Assembly: GCA_029721515.1 (NCBI GenBank)
Contig: CM056550.1
Span: 29,604,619 to 29,668,618 of the forward strand
From: Synanceia verrucosa
Lineage: Eukaryota; Chordata; Actinopteri; Perciformes; Synanceiidae
Direction: 5' to 3'
Length of the DNA: 64,000 bases
The position numbers were made by a program, and so were the translations under genes. Positions 48,570 through 61,644 of this stretch are shown in pieces (position 1 is the stretch's first letter; each line of letters begins with the position of its first letter). The notes under the pieces are model-generated. The model did not search any database, was not told the DNA's origin, and was given only the letters and a program-made list of their open reading frames with translations.

Positions 48570-49446
48570 AGAATACAAGACAATTACAAGTTAGGAAATG
48601 AATCAATCGTTTTGTATAAAGAGCAGTCAGTCATGTAAATAATGTGTGATTCACACACACATTTCCCACGTGACCTTTCTGTCCACTAAATACAGTGCAT
48701 TTCCATAATGCCACAATAAATTCTGTTATCAAGTGTCCTCTAGTCTCTTAACATCGGAGCAATACTCAGTCATCACTTGTTGTGTTTGTATGTTTTGAGA
48801 TGAAGACACTGGGTAAATAGAGAATACTACTGTCTGTCTTTGCATTGATGGAACTGCACGGAGGATAAAGGCATGCAGGCGGACCAAATCATCTCTCAGA
48901 AGATTTCGAAACACGTACAGGACTAAGTCACGTGTTGTACAGTAGTAACAGTCTATGTGTTCACAGGTAACGGGTACAGCACTGCATGTTAGTATGAACC
49001 GACAGCTATGCTTACTGTATTCTGGAGTGTCGACTATGTACAATACATATGAGTCCAGTACTGAAACGGTTAGTTTAGTGTGGAAGAGAGACGGAAACAG
49101 CGGCTGTGTTTACATGCACAGAGAACCTCACAATTCCTCACTAACTGCACTTTTCATGAAAAAATTGTTTGGCGCTTTGCAATCCTACACTGCATTTGTT
49201 AGATGATTTAATGTTACCATTTACTTGTTTGGTAAAATGTACAAATGCTTGTTATGTTTGCCCAATCTGATGTTGGCTATCATGTATCTCACAATATTTT
49301 CATGCACGAGGCCATTTCTGTTCGCTGCAGAGCTGTTGAGCAGGTCCCCGTTCTGTTAGTTATTAGCTGTTGCTCATGCTGTTTTCACACTATTCTCATC
49401 TACAGGTGGAAGAAAGGCACCAAATAAAGTAAGAATACACCCGAAC

Positions 49447-49793
49447 ATCCATCGATTTTCTACCGCTTATCCTCACATAGTGTCGCGGCGGGGCTGGAGC
49501 CTATCCCAGCTGTCTTAGGGTGAAAGGCAGGGTACATCCTGGACAAGTCTCCAGTTCATCACAGGACACATAGAGACAGATAGCCATTCACACTCACATT
49601 CACACCTACGGTCAATTTAAATTAACCAATTAACCTAATCCCCATGCATGTTTTTGGATGGTGGGAGGAAGCTGGAGTACCCAGAGAGAACCCACGCAGA
49701 CACGGGGAGAACATGCAAACTCCACACAGAAAGGCCGAGAATCGAATCCAGTACCTTCTTGCTGTGAGACAACAATGCTAACCACTGCACCAC
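49447..49793 (-). mobile_element. tRNA-headed SINE, diverged copy
   Basis: Same family and orientation as 14350 and 46099, but the B-box region is eroded (GAATCGAATCC on the plus strand) and I see no clear target-site duplication. It is probably older. Confidence 0.75.
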
Positions 49794-50081
49794 CACTGGT
49801 GTCTTATGACATATAAAAGATCATATACCTGGAATTCACCTACTTTGTCACATTTTCAACTGTTCAACAGTGGAAGAACGCTGGTACTAACTGAAGCTAA
49901 TTCTCAGTGTGAAGTCTGGAACTCTGTTTAAATAGTGCAGTCATGTCTGGGCCACAGCTCGCTCCTGTCCAGATGACTCTGTGCATGTAAACATACCACT
50001 GATAAGACTGGAAGCAGAGGGTGAGGTGGGGGGGAACAGAGCCAGAGCCCTTCCCTGCCACCCTCCTCAGAAACCACACCA

Positions 50082-53000
50082 TCACACCTCCAGGCCCCAG
50101 TCTGTGAAGAAACCCTTGGCCACTGTGGACTCTCGGAAAGTCACCGTGAGGGAATTCAAGGTGACGTCTGTGACCGTCACCTCTGCTGGGCCGATGGCGG
50201 GCTTCCAGACGTCGCCCGGCTTCTCAGATGCGGTGATGACCTCGCCAGGTCCGACAGCGGAGTCCCACTCGTCTGTCCTCTCCTGTCCTGAGTGAAACAG
50301 CAACAGGAAGACAGAGGGAGAAGAGGGCAGAGTTGATTGCATCAAGCCTCTCACATGTGTGCAGTTATTAAGTTAACCTCCCCAAGACTGACCTGGATAG
50401 ATTATCTCTGCTCTGATAGATGTGATAAACTGCCAGAGGTGGATGTTTGGCTGCAGGGACAGACAGCTCTAAGTGTTTCTGAGGTGATAGGAAGGACAGG
50501 GATGCTACATTCTGCACACATCATTATTTTTGGGAAGATTTAAATGGATTTTACTACTCTGTTTTGCAACATTATTCATTTATTAAGATCTGATATGGGG
50601 TCAAACTGTCAAGCAAAGGGATGTTAGATGATGGGACAGACTAGAGATTTACTGGCTGTTGCTTTAATGAGTCTACATTTTGACCTCTGCATGATTTTCT
50701 CTTTAATCAGCTCAGGATGGAGGATGTTTCATGTTTGGTTGCATGCCCGGAGAAGAAAAGCCTGTGCTGACAAGAAGGTTCACAAAGAGCCAAGTAAATT
50801 GGGTCATGATCAGCTGACCAACTGACACACTTACCATTTAAAGTGTCTCTGCCCTTCTCTGTTATCTCCTTTAGAGCCTCGTCTTCCTCCTCCTCCTCCT
50901 CCTCTCTATCCTCTTCACTTTCTACATTGTCGTCGTCCTCCTCCTCCTCCTCGTCTTCCTCCTCTCCTCGGCCTTCCCAGTCCTCTTCTGTGGGACTTGG
51001 AGGGTTTGAGTCAAGGCACATGAACTGTGACCTCCTGGCTTTGTCTTGTTGATGCACCAGCCTTGGATGCTGCCTGCAGGCGCGGTACGGCCGCTCCTCA
51101 TCCTCAGCAAGCAGAGAGCGAGTCAGGGAGAGACGCAGGCGAGGAGGAGGTTGCTCTGGAGTTTTGTGAGCGCTGCGGAGATCCATGGTGTAGACTGTAT
51201 CCTGAATAAAGATCAGCAAGAGGTGGAAAATTGAAATTATTTGAAAATTAGGGTGATTTGAGTGAGCGCTCAAGCTGATTTGGACAAAACCTTTGTTTGT
51301 ATTGAACTCCAAACTTCACCTGCAGAATGAGTCTTTTTGCTTTGGATCCTTTTCTCCGGTGACCCAGACTTCTCTCTCTCTGCTCTCTAAAAAGCAAAGC
51401 ACATTGTTAAAGAGGCTGATGGCAAAATGTCTCCAGCATGTTCTCTATATAAATCACAATAAATAAAATCCCACAAGCACTTCCTTAGAGGTAGCCTGTG
51501 GATTTTGTGTCACTTGTGGTTCCAAGACGGTGATGGTCAGGATCCAAGATGGCATTTCAAAACAGCAGTCCACAAACCATGGATCAGTGGTGTGCATTGA
51601 CTTTTAGAAGGTCAGGGGTGAAAAGAAAAAATGGCACCTACAGCGCATTCTCGCCATTGAAGAGGGCACTTAAAGCTGCGTTTTTGCCAGCCAAGAGGGC
51701 ATTTTATCATGTTTTAACAAGCCAAGAGGGCAGTTTAGTGTGTTTTTTCCACCCATTCCCCCGTTAGCAGAGTGATGTGTGGATACAGACCTTTCTTTAG
51801 TAGTCTGACTACGCAAGATCCAGGTGGCATCAGCCATAAAAATAGCAGTGAAAAAAACACAAAGCAGACACTAACGACTGTCACACAAAGAACACACCAT
51901 CTTGAGAGAAAAAAGAGCCGTCTGCACAGACCAGCGCATAAATGTGCTATAACTTCAGAGCCTGAAGAATTTATACAGCCTGGTTTAGAAGAAAAGGAAG
52001 GAAATGCATTCAACATGTTTGTTAGGCCTCAAGGATGCACACAATACCTTTTGTTGATTGTTTACAGGAAAACTCCACAGTGTCCCTTTAAAGAAAATCA
52101 AGACTTGCCGCTAGAATAATGGCACCTTGTAAAAAAGCAAACCACCGCCTCTTTATACAGCGTGGACACTCACATTAGAGATGCAGAGCATTTATACCAC
52201 CACTATAAATGAGGCCAGATGTGTCTGAACACCTTTTAAAGATGATTTTGGAGGAAACATCCTCCTCACATCTTTGCTGCCTTTATATGTGGACTTGTTT
52301 ACTGCACATCTAGCTACAGTACGACACATGCTAAAGCCAGCAGTGGAGAAGCCTTGGTCTGCTGACTCGTAATCGCTTTATGATTAATATAATGTCAGAA
52401 GACAAATGATTTGTTGGGCCAGCATTGCATGTGGAGTGGAGCCTTACTTCTCTTCATAGGCCTGCACCAAACGCTGGTCCAGAATGTGTTCCTCAGGTTC
52501 CCATGTGCTATACCTGCAAGAGGTTACAAAAAACATGTAAAGAAACATTTTTTCATATTTTTTAACATTGATGAACATAAAAAACACTGTTCATACTTCT
52601 CAGAACTTGCGTCAGTCTTTCCAATGCTCATTATCTTTAATAATGAGCATATGATGCATGACTGTTACATAATTCATCCTTCTGATTATGTGTGCGTACT
52701 TACTTTGGAGGCCATCCTTTCCACTTCAGCAGATACTCCACATTCCCCTGTAAAGACATAAAGTTTAAGGTATCAGGTAAGAAGTTCATTCCATGAATTA
52801 CATCATGGAATATGCTGGACATTTTCACAGCCTTTGAGATACCACCTTAATACAAAGACACTTGACTAGACTCCTGTCTTCATTAACCAAATGTGATATT
52901 GCAGGACTGTGACACCACAGACTAAGAGACTGACTTTGATGAGGTTGTTCAGGATGTAACTGCTCCACTACTGATTTGAAGGGTTATGTGTTTTGTCAAA

Positions 53001-54772
53001 GATTGGCCAAAAGGGTACAGGCATCATCTGTGTAGGGGACAGCATGTTTCCCTGTTTCCTGTTAAGCCCTTATTACACTCAAACCAGCAAAGGTTGCTGG
53101 TCACACCGCTACGAAAGTTTCCATCAAGCTTTCACCTGTTGACTATTTTCAGCATATCACAAAAAAACATCTGAACACATTTCGCCAAGTTATACTCCTT
53201 ATCAAAGTAATTGTTCCCTAAGGTAGATACAAACTTTCATGAATTATAAATGTATAGTATCATACAAGCAATGAAAAAATCCAAACTCTTCACTGTGGGT
53301 TTTCTTGCTGGACAGCAATGATTACTGGCTGTAGGTGACCTACCTCCATCTACCTCCATCCTCTTAGTGATTTAATGTCTATATTCCATCATACGTTATT
53401 CTTGCACTAGGAGAATGCTGCCACGCCATCAGACAATAACCCTAATTAACAGATAATAATAAATGTACCGTGTGTTTTCCATATACCAGCCAAGCCACTC
53501 AGAGTTAGTCATGCTCGGTGACATCATCCTATAATAACTTCCAAGGTCTCGAAGGTATTCTCAGAGGGTGAAGTCACCACTCTTCCCGACTTCATCTTAC
53601 TCACCCTGTTCCCCATATGCAGTAAGGGGGCTAAATATTGGGGGACCCTTAAAACTAAGAGCCCACATCTTCAGTAACTTGCTCTGTAATTTATTTTACC
53701 TGTAAAAACGGGTAAATATCATGCTCTTCTGTGGTAATTAGCTGTTCTACAGCAATAAGCAATCTATTTTGTAGGATGGTTCAACTCAAGATACTTTATT
53801 ATTTATTTATTTATTTGAATTAGGACAGTGCATATTAATCAATGTACCAGCTGCAGCTTCAGCATAAATATGCCAGAATTAGCACATAAACTTGTAACTA
53901 AATTGTGTACGCTGCTAACCCAAAACTGTATCATAAAAATATTGTTTAAGTATGGGTATCTACCTATAACATAGATATCAGGCTATCACCTATAATTTTC
54001 TGTCGTGGCCTGCCGGTGAGACAAATAAATAAAAATAAATACAAATACAAGAATCAGGATTATTGCCCTTTGCAGTTTAAGGTAGCTGCTTTTTGATCAT
54101 TTAATACAGCTACTGAGCTCATGTGTATAAGTTCTGACTGGCAGAAAATGCAGCTAATTGGCAAAATTGGCTAAATGCCCTTTCCTCCTTTGCACCTATG
54201 CTATAACTTAATGGTAGGACTATCCTAATTTGTGCTTAAGTATGTGAAAGTGATAAAATGTTTGAAGCATTTTGACTGCAACTGTGTATCTGCAACAGTT
54301 AATGTCCAATAATTGTACCATAGGAGTAAACAGAGGAGCTTCAGGGGCCCACTGAGCTCTGGGGGTCGATTATTTCTAGCTGCGCACCTGCACCTGTCAA
54401 CACCACATGGTAACTTAAATTAGCAAGAAAACGGGCCCAGATAACCTCAGTGTTTTGGTTAAGACCATCAAAACACCTGACATTTGTAGAGCAGTGACAA
54501 CACTCTCCACGTTACATTAAAGGGACATCCCCCTTCAACCCGCCCCCTTTAGACAGCCTGCAATCACATAACCAGATTAGTCGCGGAATTCCGCTAATTT
54601 AATCCCTCAAGCTTTCATTAGCTCACAAAGTAGCATCCTTTCCTCCCAAAAATGTGTCCCCTACTAAAGCTGACAACGTCCCGCTGATCGGCATGGTTTT
54701 TACCTTTCTAACTCTTTTCTTCACGATGGACTCCACAGCAAACACTTGCTCTCCTATAGCCGACAGCTCCAT
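50082..54772 (-). CDS. cbx7: Chromobox protein CBX7, 6 coding exons
   Basis: CBX7 is the chromodomain subunit of canonical PRC1; it reads H3K27me3 and recruits RING1-type ligases. Exons (5'-3'): 54772-54704, 52747-52704, 52513-52448, 51386-51320, 51201-50835, 50287-50082. Phases agree; 272 residues (human 251). The chromodomain spans about 8-62 with the aromatic cage F11, W32 and W35, followed by a basic AT-hook-like stretch (HRRKGSKAKR) and MDLRSAHK. The Pc box lies near the C-terminus (VTVTDVTLNSLTVTFRES), which binds RING1B. The middle holds a Glu/Asp-rich tract of about 45 residues (plus-strand 50880-51010). Overall sequence and length separate it from CBX2/4/6/8. Neighbouring josd1 also lies on human 22q13.1. 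Confidence 0.95.
51640..51755. repeat. Short degenerate tandem repeat, three units of about 33 bases
   Basis: Three successive units share AAGAGGGCA (51659, 51695 and 51725 approximately), each followed by a T-rich end such as GTTTTTGCC or GTTTTAAC. It lies in cbx7 intron 4. Unit length varies slightly. Confidence 0.45.
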
Positions 54773-55100
54773 CTCTGAGCCCTCCGTCCTGCTGCTTTTT
54801 AAACTGTCAAACTAACGTCTCCTCCTGCTCCTACAAACCGGGCTAACGGTAACCGGCTGACGTCGGTCCTCCTGTTCCTCCTCCTCCCGTCACTCCTTCA
54901 GCCGCCTTGCTGTCCACACAGTTTGTGAGGGCCCATTTATCCGGAGATACTTCCCTCAGCTGGATCTCTCTCCGTCCAGTGACTTTACAAAATCTGCGAC
55001 ACATCTGCACACCGCTCTGCGCGCCCCCGTCACAGAGCGCGCTCCCCCGTTATTTATTTATTTAGTTTGATCGGCGGCGCGCATCAGCTGCCTCTTCAGT
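54773..55100 (-). promoter_or_regulatory. cbx7: cbx7 5'UTR and promoter region
   Basis: CpG-rich sequence immediately upstream of the cbx7 start codon (54772) compared with AT-rich DNA on both sides. No TATA box is evident. Position inferred from composition. Confidence 0.45.
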
Positions 55101-55518
55101 CACCGAGTACTGTGGATGGATACTGACATCAACATAAAATAATGGTGATAAATGATAAGACTCTGCTAACAGTCTAATCTCATGGAAGTAAACACAGAAA
55201 TCATCAAACAGAATGTGAATTATTAAATATTCCATCATTAGATTTTTAACACCAATGCACAGCTCATTAGTAGATGGTCGAGATGGAGTTAGTTTTAACT
55301 ACTTAGACAAGTCCAGTGTTTCCCAACCTGGAGGTCGGCTCCAAAAAACATACATATTTTGTTTGTATATATGGACTATCTGAAAAAATAGAGGAAAAAA
55401 ATGCAGTTTAATATGCTTTTCATTTTTTTTTGTAAAATCTTGATTAAAAGCCAGTCGCCACTGCTATTGAATACAAAATACAGTATTCCCCTCTAAAATG
55501 CAGTAGGGTATAAATCAG

Positions 55519-55811
55519 AGTTGCCACGCATCCCGGAAAACCTGGAAAATAATTTGCCAATTTTCCAAACCTGGAATACATATGGAAAATGAGAAAAAAG
55601 GTCAAATGTCCTGGAAATGGTTAAGTTATCCTGGAAAATTATTTATCCTCCCCATGCCTTTTGAGTGAATGCAAATGGGTTAAAAGTTACCTTTAACCCA
55701 TTCATATAATTTTCCTGGATAATTTAACAATTTCCAGGACATTTGAGCTTTTTTCTCTTGCCAAAAATTGCTATTTTCCAGGTTTTCCAGGATGCGTGAG
55801 AACCCTGCAAA
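55519..55811. mobile_element. Foldback element, near-complete hairpin
   Basis: The left arm (GCCACGCATCCCGGAAAACC, then TCAAATGTCCTGGAAATGG) matches the inverse of the right arm (CACGCATCCTGGAAAACC, then TCAAATGTCCTGGAAATTG) over most of about 140 bases per arm. The ends resemble CAGAGTTGCC/CAGGGTTCTC. No target-site duplication was found. Confidence 0.75.
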
Positions 55812-57889
55812 TTGAAGAGAGCATAAAATGCAAATAGTCAAAAGTGACGTTTTATATTTGTACTTAAAGGGCTAGTGTGTAGGATGTGGCTGCATCTAGT
55901 GGTGAACTGAAGCCCATGTGCAGGAGAACCATGGTGGCTGACACCAATGTGTGATAACACAAATGTTCCTATCTAAGGCCAGCATTTGATTTGTCCATTC
56001 TGGACAACTGTAGAATTATTATTATACCCCACTGACAACATAGTTATTCATATTATAAACCCATTTCTGCCAATAGATACCTTGAAATGTCAATAGAAAA
56101 ATGTGCAAATGTCTCCACTATTGATCAACACAGAGAAAAGGGACATTCTCCTACATAACATGAAACATACTTTTCAGAGCAAACTAGAAAAGCACTCAGA
56201 GAGCGCAGATCTCCACCAAGGCAGCATTCTGAGAGAGCGTATACTCCTGCAAGCCCACAACGTCTAAGAGTGAATGTGATGAATTTGACGCACCTTGAAA
56301 CCCACATTTAACACTGTATTCACATTAATATCATGTACGTTTTTTATTTATTTTTTTATCTATTTCACATTTTGTCATATTTGAATTTGAATTTTAAAAA
56401 AGACCAAAACACCAGTAAAACTTTGCAAATACAATTTGAGAATTCTTTTCCAGATATTTTGAGACCAGTTGCATTGCTCTAGCTCCTTCCTACATGAAGT
56501 TATGGTTAAAAAGACATATTTGACCTTGGTGACCTTGACCTTTTACTGATCTTCACCAAACTGAATTGGTGACTTCTGGATTCATATATTAGTTTATATA
56601 CCAAATTAGGTGACGACTGGCTGAAAATTGTACACCCTGGAGTGTTCAGAAATATGCGAAATCTCAATAATAAAAAAATAAATAAATAAACAAACCCTGG
56701 TGAAAACATAACCTCCTTGGCAGAGGTAATAATAATGACCCATTCAATGAAATCACACTGTAGCTTATACATAAAGTGCCATTATAAGCATTTTATTTCT
56801 ATGCAAAAAAAATACAGTGACAATCAGGATTCCTTAAGTATGAAGGGCTGGATGGATTGTCATGGCAAAAAAAAAAAAAAAAAAAGCACACATCAAATGC
56901 AATGGTGAGATGTGACTGATGTGACTGGGTCCAAAAATGTCTGCAAATGAATGACAACCTCTCTGATGTTTCGATACAGTGTCACTATTTATATATAGCA
57001 TGTGACATTAAAGGTGTACAGAATAGCCTGGAGTGTCATTCCAACAACACAACATGCACCATTTAAAAAAACACCAGGTGATCTTATCTTTATCAAATCA
57101 TACTATTTCAAACAAAATAAAATAAAGCCCTTGGCTGCAAAAGTGAGAATATTATATTTGATGAGCTCCAGCTCCTTCTTCTCTATACTTACAATAAATT
57201 GGTGCTTTGATATAACTCTCCTCTTACAGAGCAACAAATATATTTTTTTATGTAAACAAGTTAAGGCCAATATTGTCATCAAAGAGACAATATGTATAGT
57301 ATCAACAGTTTCTCTTAAGCTGATAGATGTGAAAGCTACGAACAGTGAAATCCCTCATAAGGCTCACTTCACAACAATCAAAGGCAACACGTCTGGCTGG
57401 ACATGTGCTCACTAGCCGGTCCATCCACTTTGACTTTTCTTTGCACATTTCCTTTTTCTACATTACTTTCTACCAGACACACTATGCTCTGTCTTCAAAC
57501 AACTTCCCTTTGCTCAAACCCCCTCCTCAGACTGAAACCTCACACATTAGAAACCCTGCTGACTGTTTATATATATATATATATGACATGGCTGGACAAT
57601 CTATGTCCTCTTGGAGCTGTTTGGCATGTTTGACAGCAGATGTTTAAGAGGAAGAAGAAGAGGAGGCCTGCATCAGCAAAGCTCCTGTGCTACAGAGGGC
57701 TGCTGTGGTGGGTGAAACAATGAATAAGTATCACCCCTTATGGCATATCTGCAGATTTCGTTACCTGTCTGTGTGGTGGGAGACATAAACAACTAAACAA
57801 TGTGGACATTTCTTGTATTTCTTTATATCGATATGGTGATTTGTAACAAGTCTTATTGACTACTGAAATTACTATTGACACTCAAAGAT
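55812..57889. other. Intergenic DNA between cbx7 and josd1
   Basis: AT-rich, with the start of an AAAGG-type MITE fragment near 55864, an A-rich run near 56868-56885 and an (AT)n run at 57566-57585. No coding exon is supported. A distal josd1 poly(A) site could lie here. Confidence 0.5.
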
Positions 57890-57992
57890 CATTTATTTGC
57901 TTGCTCTGGTGTTTTCTCCTTCATCATCAGCAGATTTAGTTTTTCAGATAAAGATTTTCCTATATACATATATCTATATCTATATGTCTATA

Positions 57993-58033
<41 letters not shown>

Positions 58034-59184
58034 CAAATATGGCATATTTGTTGTAAAAATATACTAAACATACTCTCAAATGATGACTAATTTGTCAACA
58101 TGGTTGCCAATTAATTTCCAGTCGATAAACCAGTTAATCAACAGTCTTAACACTGCAGCAAGGTTTAAATTTTTACGTTTCCATGGCAACTGAGACAACT
58201 GAATCTGTCGATAAAGACTGTGTAATGTGGTCGAAAGCACCAGAACAAGCATATAAGTAAGTGGATCTTGAGTGTGGCCAATTTCTGTAATTCTGTAAAG
58301 TTTGATTTTATCAACAGTTTGGACAACAGGTTTTCTTATCAAACTAATTTGCTAAAAATGTTATCATGCTACAGTATATTCTGACTAATTTCCTTGGTGC
58401 TGAGTTTCTTTACTTTGAAGTAAACATTTGAATGTGAACACACAAAAAAAACTGGATGAACTGGATAAGGCAAACTCCACTAGAGGGAGTGCTTGGCCCG
58501 GCTGTTGCATTGCTTTGTTGCACATAAAACTGTTATGTCGGCGCAGCCTTGGTGCAGTACAGGCTCAGGCTGCACCACAACTGTTTGGGAAGTGGAAACA
58601 CAAAGGTGGCAATGTGATTAATCACTGATTTTGACCCGTAACATGAAAAAAGTGGCAGAGGAAAGATGGGAGTGAAATGGGAGTCACACTGAGGCAAGAA
58701 AAGGGCTCGCTTTGGTGAAAGTGAAGGACATAGACAGAGAGCGTCACGTAATGAAGCAAGGGACAGAAACATGAAGACGTGAACAACATGAGTGAAGTGG
58801 GGAGGATCACTGAAGGATAAACAGCGTTGAACTCCTGTGACTTTGGAGAACGGTAAAAAGAGAACAAACAAATCAAATCTGACATTGAAAAATAGTCATA
58901 CTGTATATATAAAAACATAATAGCAGAAACAGAATAATATTTTTTTATCTCAAGACTAAGTCTCAACTGTGAGTTAAGGACTGTGATTCATCCTGTAAAG
59001 TGTTTGCTTCCTTCATTGCTTTGCATCCTCTCAGATAAGAGTCCAGCAATGGCTGTGTAAACAAAACCCAAAAAAAGGGGGAGAGAGAGAGAAAAAAATC
59101 TGCAAGTGTGCATACACATGATTGGTTGTGCATGACTTTACTTCCTCTCATGTTCGTTCAGTCGGGGATCATTTGGTTAAACCC
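57890..59184 (-). other. josd1: Possible josd1 3'UTR, with (AT)n microsatellite
   Basis: A minus-strand AATAAA lies at 57897-57892, about 1.3 kb past the josd1 stop. An interrupted (TA)n microsatellite spans about 57960-58035. The 3'UTR extent is inferred only. Confidence 0.35.
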
Positions 59185-61536
59185 TCAACCATCGGACCTC
59201 CATGTTTGGTGCGCCTCCACTTCCTCTGATACGACCAGCAGGAGTTCACAGTTCTTCCCTCGTAGCTGCTGGCGGAGAAACTTCCTGGGAAGAGGTGAAA
59301 CAGGACTGACAGTTATGACGATTAACAGCAAGACCGACAACAACAACACAGGGTGACAAATGGAAATGATCTACTTTAAAGGAAGTGAAAAAACACACTT
59401 TTATTGCCAAACATTACAGAAGAGGATTGATACCACTCTCATATCGGCACAATAAATATGAAGTTTCTGCCAGCAGCCTGTTTGTCAGCATATTGTCATA
59501 TTAGTTAATTTCCCAAAATTAGGGCTGTAGGGGCTTTCACGGTCGGCTTGGAGTTTGTAATATTGTAGTTGTTGCGCTGGCTTATATCATATCTAACAAA
59601 TAGGAGCCAAATTATTCTATGATATCTCAGTGTTATCAGAACTGTAATGATTAGTGCTACAATCCACTTTTAATACAGTTCCTGCAGCCAATTCACTGTA
59701 AGGAGATTTCTGGCAAATTCAAGGCTTTTATTGTGAAAAAGTGTTAATTACCTAGTAACAGAGGATAGTGCACAACTCAATATCAAGTTTAGTGGCCATT
59801 ACTATGGCTGTAAATAGACCTCACTCTGGACCAAAGTGTAGAAAAGGTAGAACTAAAAAGAGCCCAACAACGCCTGTAGGTGATGAATCCACTGAACGCA
59901 CGTCCCATCAGTGTCACCTGAGCTCATCCGGGTTGCCGATGGGTTGAGGACTACGCAGCTTGGAGTCCAAGTTGTAGTAGACCCCCCCGACCTCTCGGAC
60001 TCCGATCCAGTGCTGGCGTTTGAGTGGCAGCCGGAGGGGCCCCCAGCGCAGGTTGGATGGCACGTTCAGAATGAAGCCCGTCACGTTGGACAGCTCGATG
60101 CTGCCCACATCCCTGGAGGAGCAAAGGCAATTTATTAGTTATAAAAGCTGTCCAGACAGTTTAAGGCTGAGCTGCTACAAATCTAAAGGGTTTCAGTATT
60201 GAAGAGGACAGAGGCTGCAGAAAGATGTATCAAAACAATATTCCACAATAAGGTTCCCAGCGTAATGCCAATATACTGGTGTTACATAATGTGTTGCTGT
60301 ATTGATTATTTGTCCCTTCCTTAATGAAAAAGGTAGTCGTTTTTGTTTTGTGTACTAAAATAAGTAAATGTGAATGGTTGCAAAAAGGATCTCATGACAA
60401 TAATATGTTGCTGCTTCGAAGTTGATTCTGAAATCTTGGCTGGCAGTGTTTCCCAGAAGCACAACAGAGTTAAAAGAGGTCCTGCTGCTTGTGTCACTAG
60501 ATAAATGGCAGCACCAATTTTGTCCCTGTTTATGTCGAGAAGGAGAAACAGGGATATGTCTATTTCTGATAACATTATCATTTTACTGATAAAAGCAAGT
60601 CTGTGGCTGCTGTTGTAGTCAACAGTCAAGTAGGACTGTTAATGAGGGAAGCAGGAATGCTGATGAAACCATTTCTTGGACTTTGTGGACTGATGGAACA
60701 GCTGACTAATGACAGAAATCATTCAAAACCCTGCTGATTAGACAGCTGGGGTGCAGGGTGGGAGCCCTGTTACAACATTTACCTTGTGTTTTAGCTAGGA
60801 TTAAAGTGTAAACTGCACATGTCACAGACACATATATACGGAGAAACAGCAGGGAGGACAGCAGTCTACAAGAGAAGCAACTGATGTGAGCAAGGGTGAA
60901 AATATCTACATCTAAAAATTAATTTTAAAAAAAACCTAAATAACATTTTCTAGTGCTGCACAACAGAAGTGGAGGCTCACATACCTTCTTTTATCCCACC
61001 AAACTGCCTCGAACCCTCGGGTCTGCAGCGCTGCCATGATGACGTTTACATCGTAGTTCCCATTTCCCAGCATGCTCTTTTTGTGAGGTGTCACCAGGGT
61101 GCTGGGAGAGAGCCTGTGACAATTGGATGAGACAGATTTAACACACAACCAGTTAAATGTTGACAGAGACTGGTGAGACGGCCATAACCCACCTCTGATA
61201 TATCTCCTGCAGGGTGTCCCTGCTGAAGGCCGTCCCATCCTGGAAGACGTTGTTGAGGGCGTGCAGGGCGCACAGCTCCCGTCGCTGCTTTTCGTGATAA
61301 ATGGCCAGAGGTGTCAGAGAGGGCTGGGGAGGCGTGAGGGAGGAAGAGGAGGACGAGAGATCCTGCTGCTGCTGAGTGTCTGTGGGATCCCTGCACTTCC
61401 TCTCCTCCGCTCCCACCACTGCCTCCCCTCCTCCTCCTTTCTGTTTGCTAACCTTCCAGCGCATGCAGCCCAGCTCCTGCAGGCCGCCTCGCCCCTTCCC
61501 CTTCCATTCGCCAGCTGGATACGGAGCACTTCCCAT
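59185..61536 (-). CDS. josd1: Josephin-domain deubiquitinase JOSD1, 4 coding exons
   Basis: JOSD1 is a Josephin-family cysteine protease that cleaves ubiquitin and acts at membranes. Exons (5'-3'): 61536-61193, 61113-60985, 60112-59918, 59284-59185; phases agree. From the first ATG it has 255 residues, or 231 from Met25 (61464; human 202). Catalytic residues: Cys89 (RRELCALHALNN), His192 (KRQHWIGVREV) and Asp207 (YYNLDSK), with the H-to-D spacing of 15 that the family shows. The C-terminus (GKNCELLLVV, EVEAHQTWRSDG) matches JOSD1 rather than JOSD2. The N-terminal 78 residues are longer than in mammals, with Gly, Gln and Ser runs. Which ATG is used is unsure; Met25 (MRWKVSKQK) resembles the mammalian start more. 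Confidence 0.94.
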
Positions 61537-61551
61537 CCCTGGACTTTCACC

Positions 61552-61600
61552 GCCGCCGCCACCACCACCACCACCACCACTACCTCCTCCTCCAGCTCCG
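61552..61600 (+). repeat. (CCA/CCG)n triplet repeat upstream of josd1
   Basis: A run of CCG and CCA triplets directly upstream of the josd1 start, probably within its 5'UTR. Antisense open frames here are low-complexity. Confidence 0.7.
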
Positions 61601-61644
61601 CCACTACCTCCACAACTACTACCTTTCAGGACGCTACATCAGCA

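Larger units (their letters stand above)
47100..50081 (-). other. cbx7: Possible long cbx7 3'UTR, with repeats
   Basis: The nearest clear minus-strand AATAAA after the cbx7 stop is at about 47109-47104 (plus-strand TTTATT), which would give a 3'UTR of about 3 kb. ATTAAA variants near 49209 and 48282 are alternatives. The stretch holds a SINE (49447) and two MITEs (47924, 48133). Confidence 0.35.

Noticed and set aside
57954..58036. Possible promoter TATA cluster
   Set aside because: It is an interrupted (TA)n microsatellite, far from any transcription start I can support.
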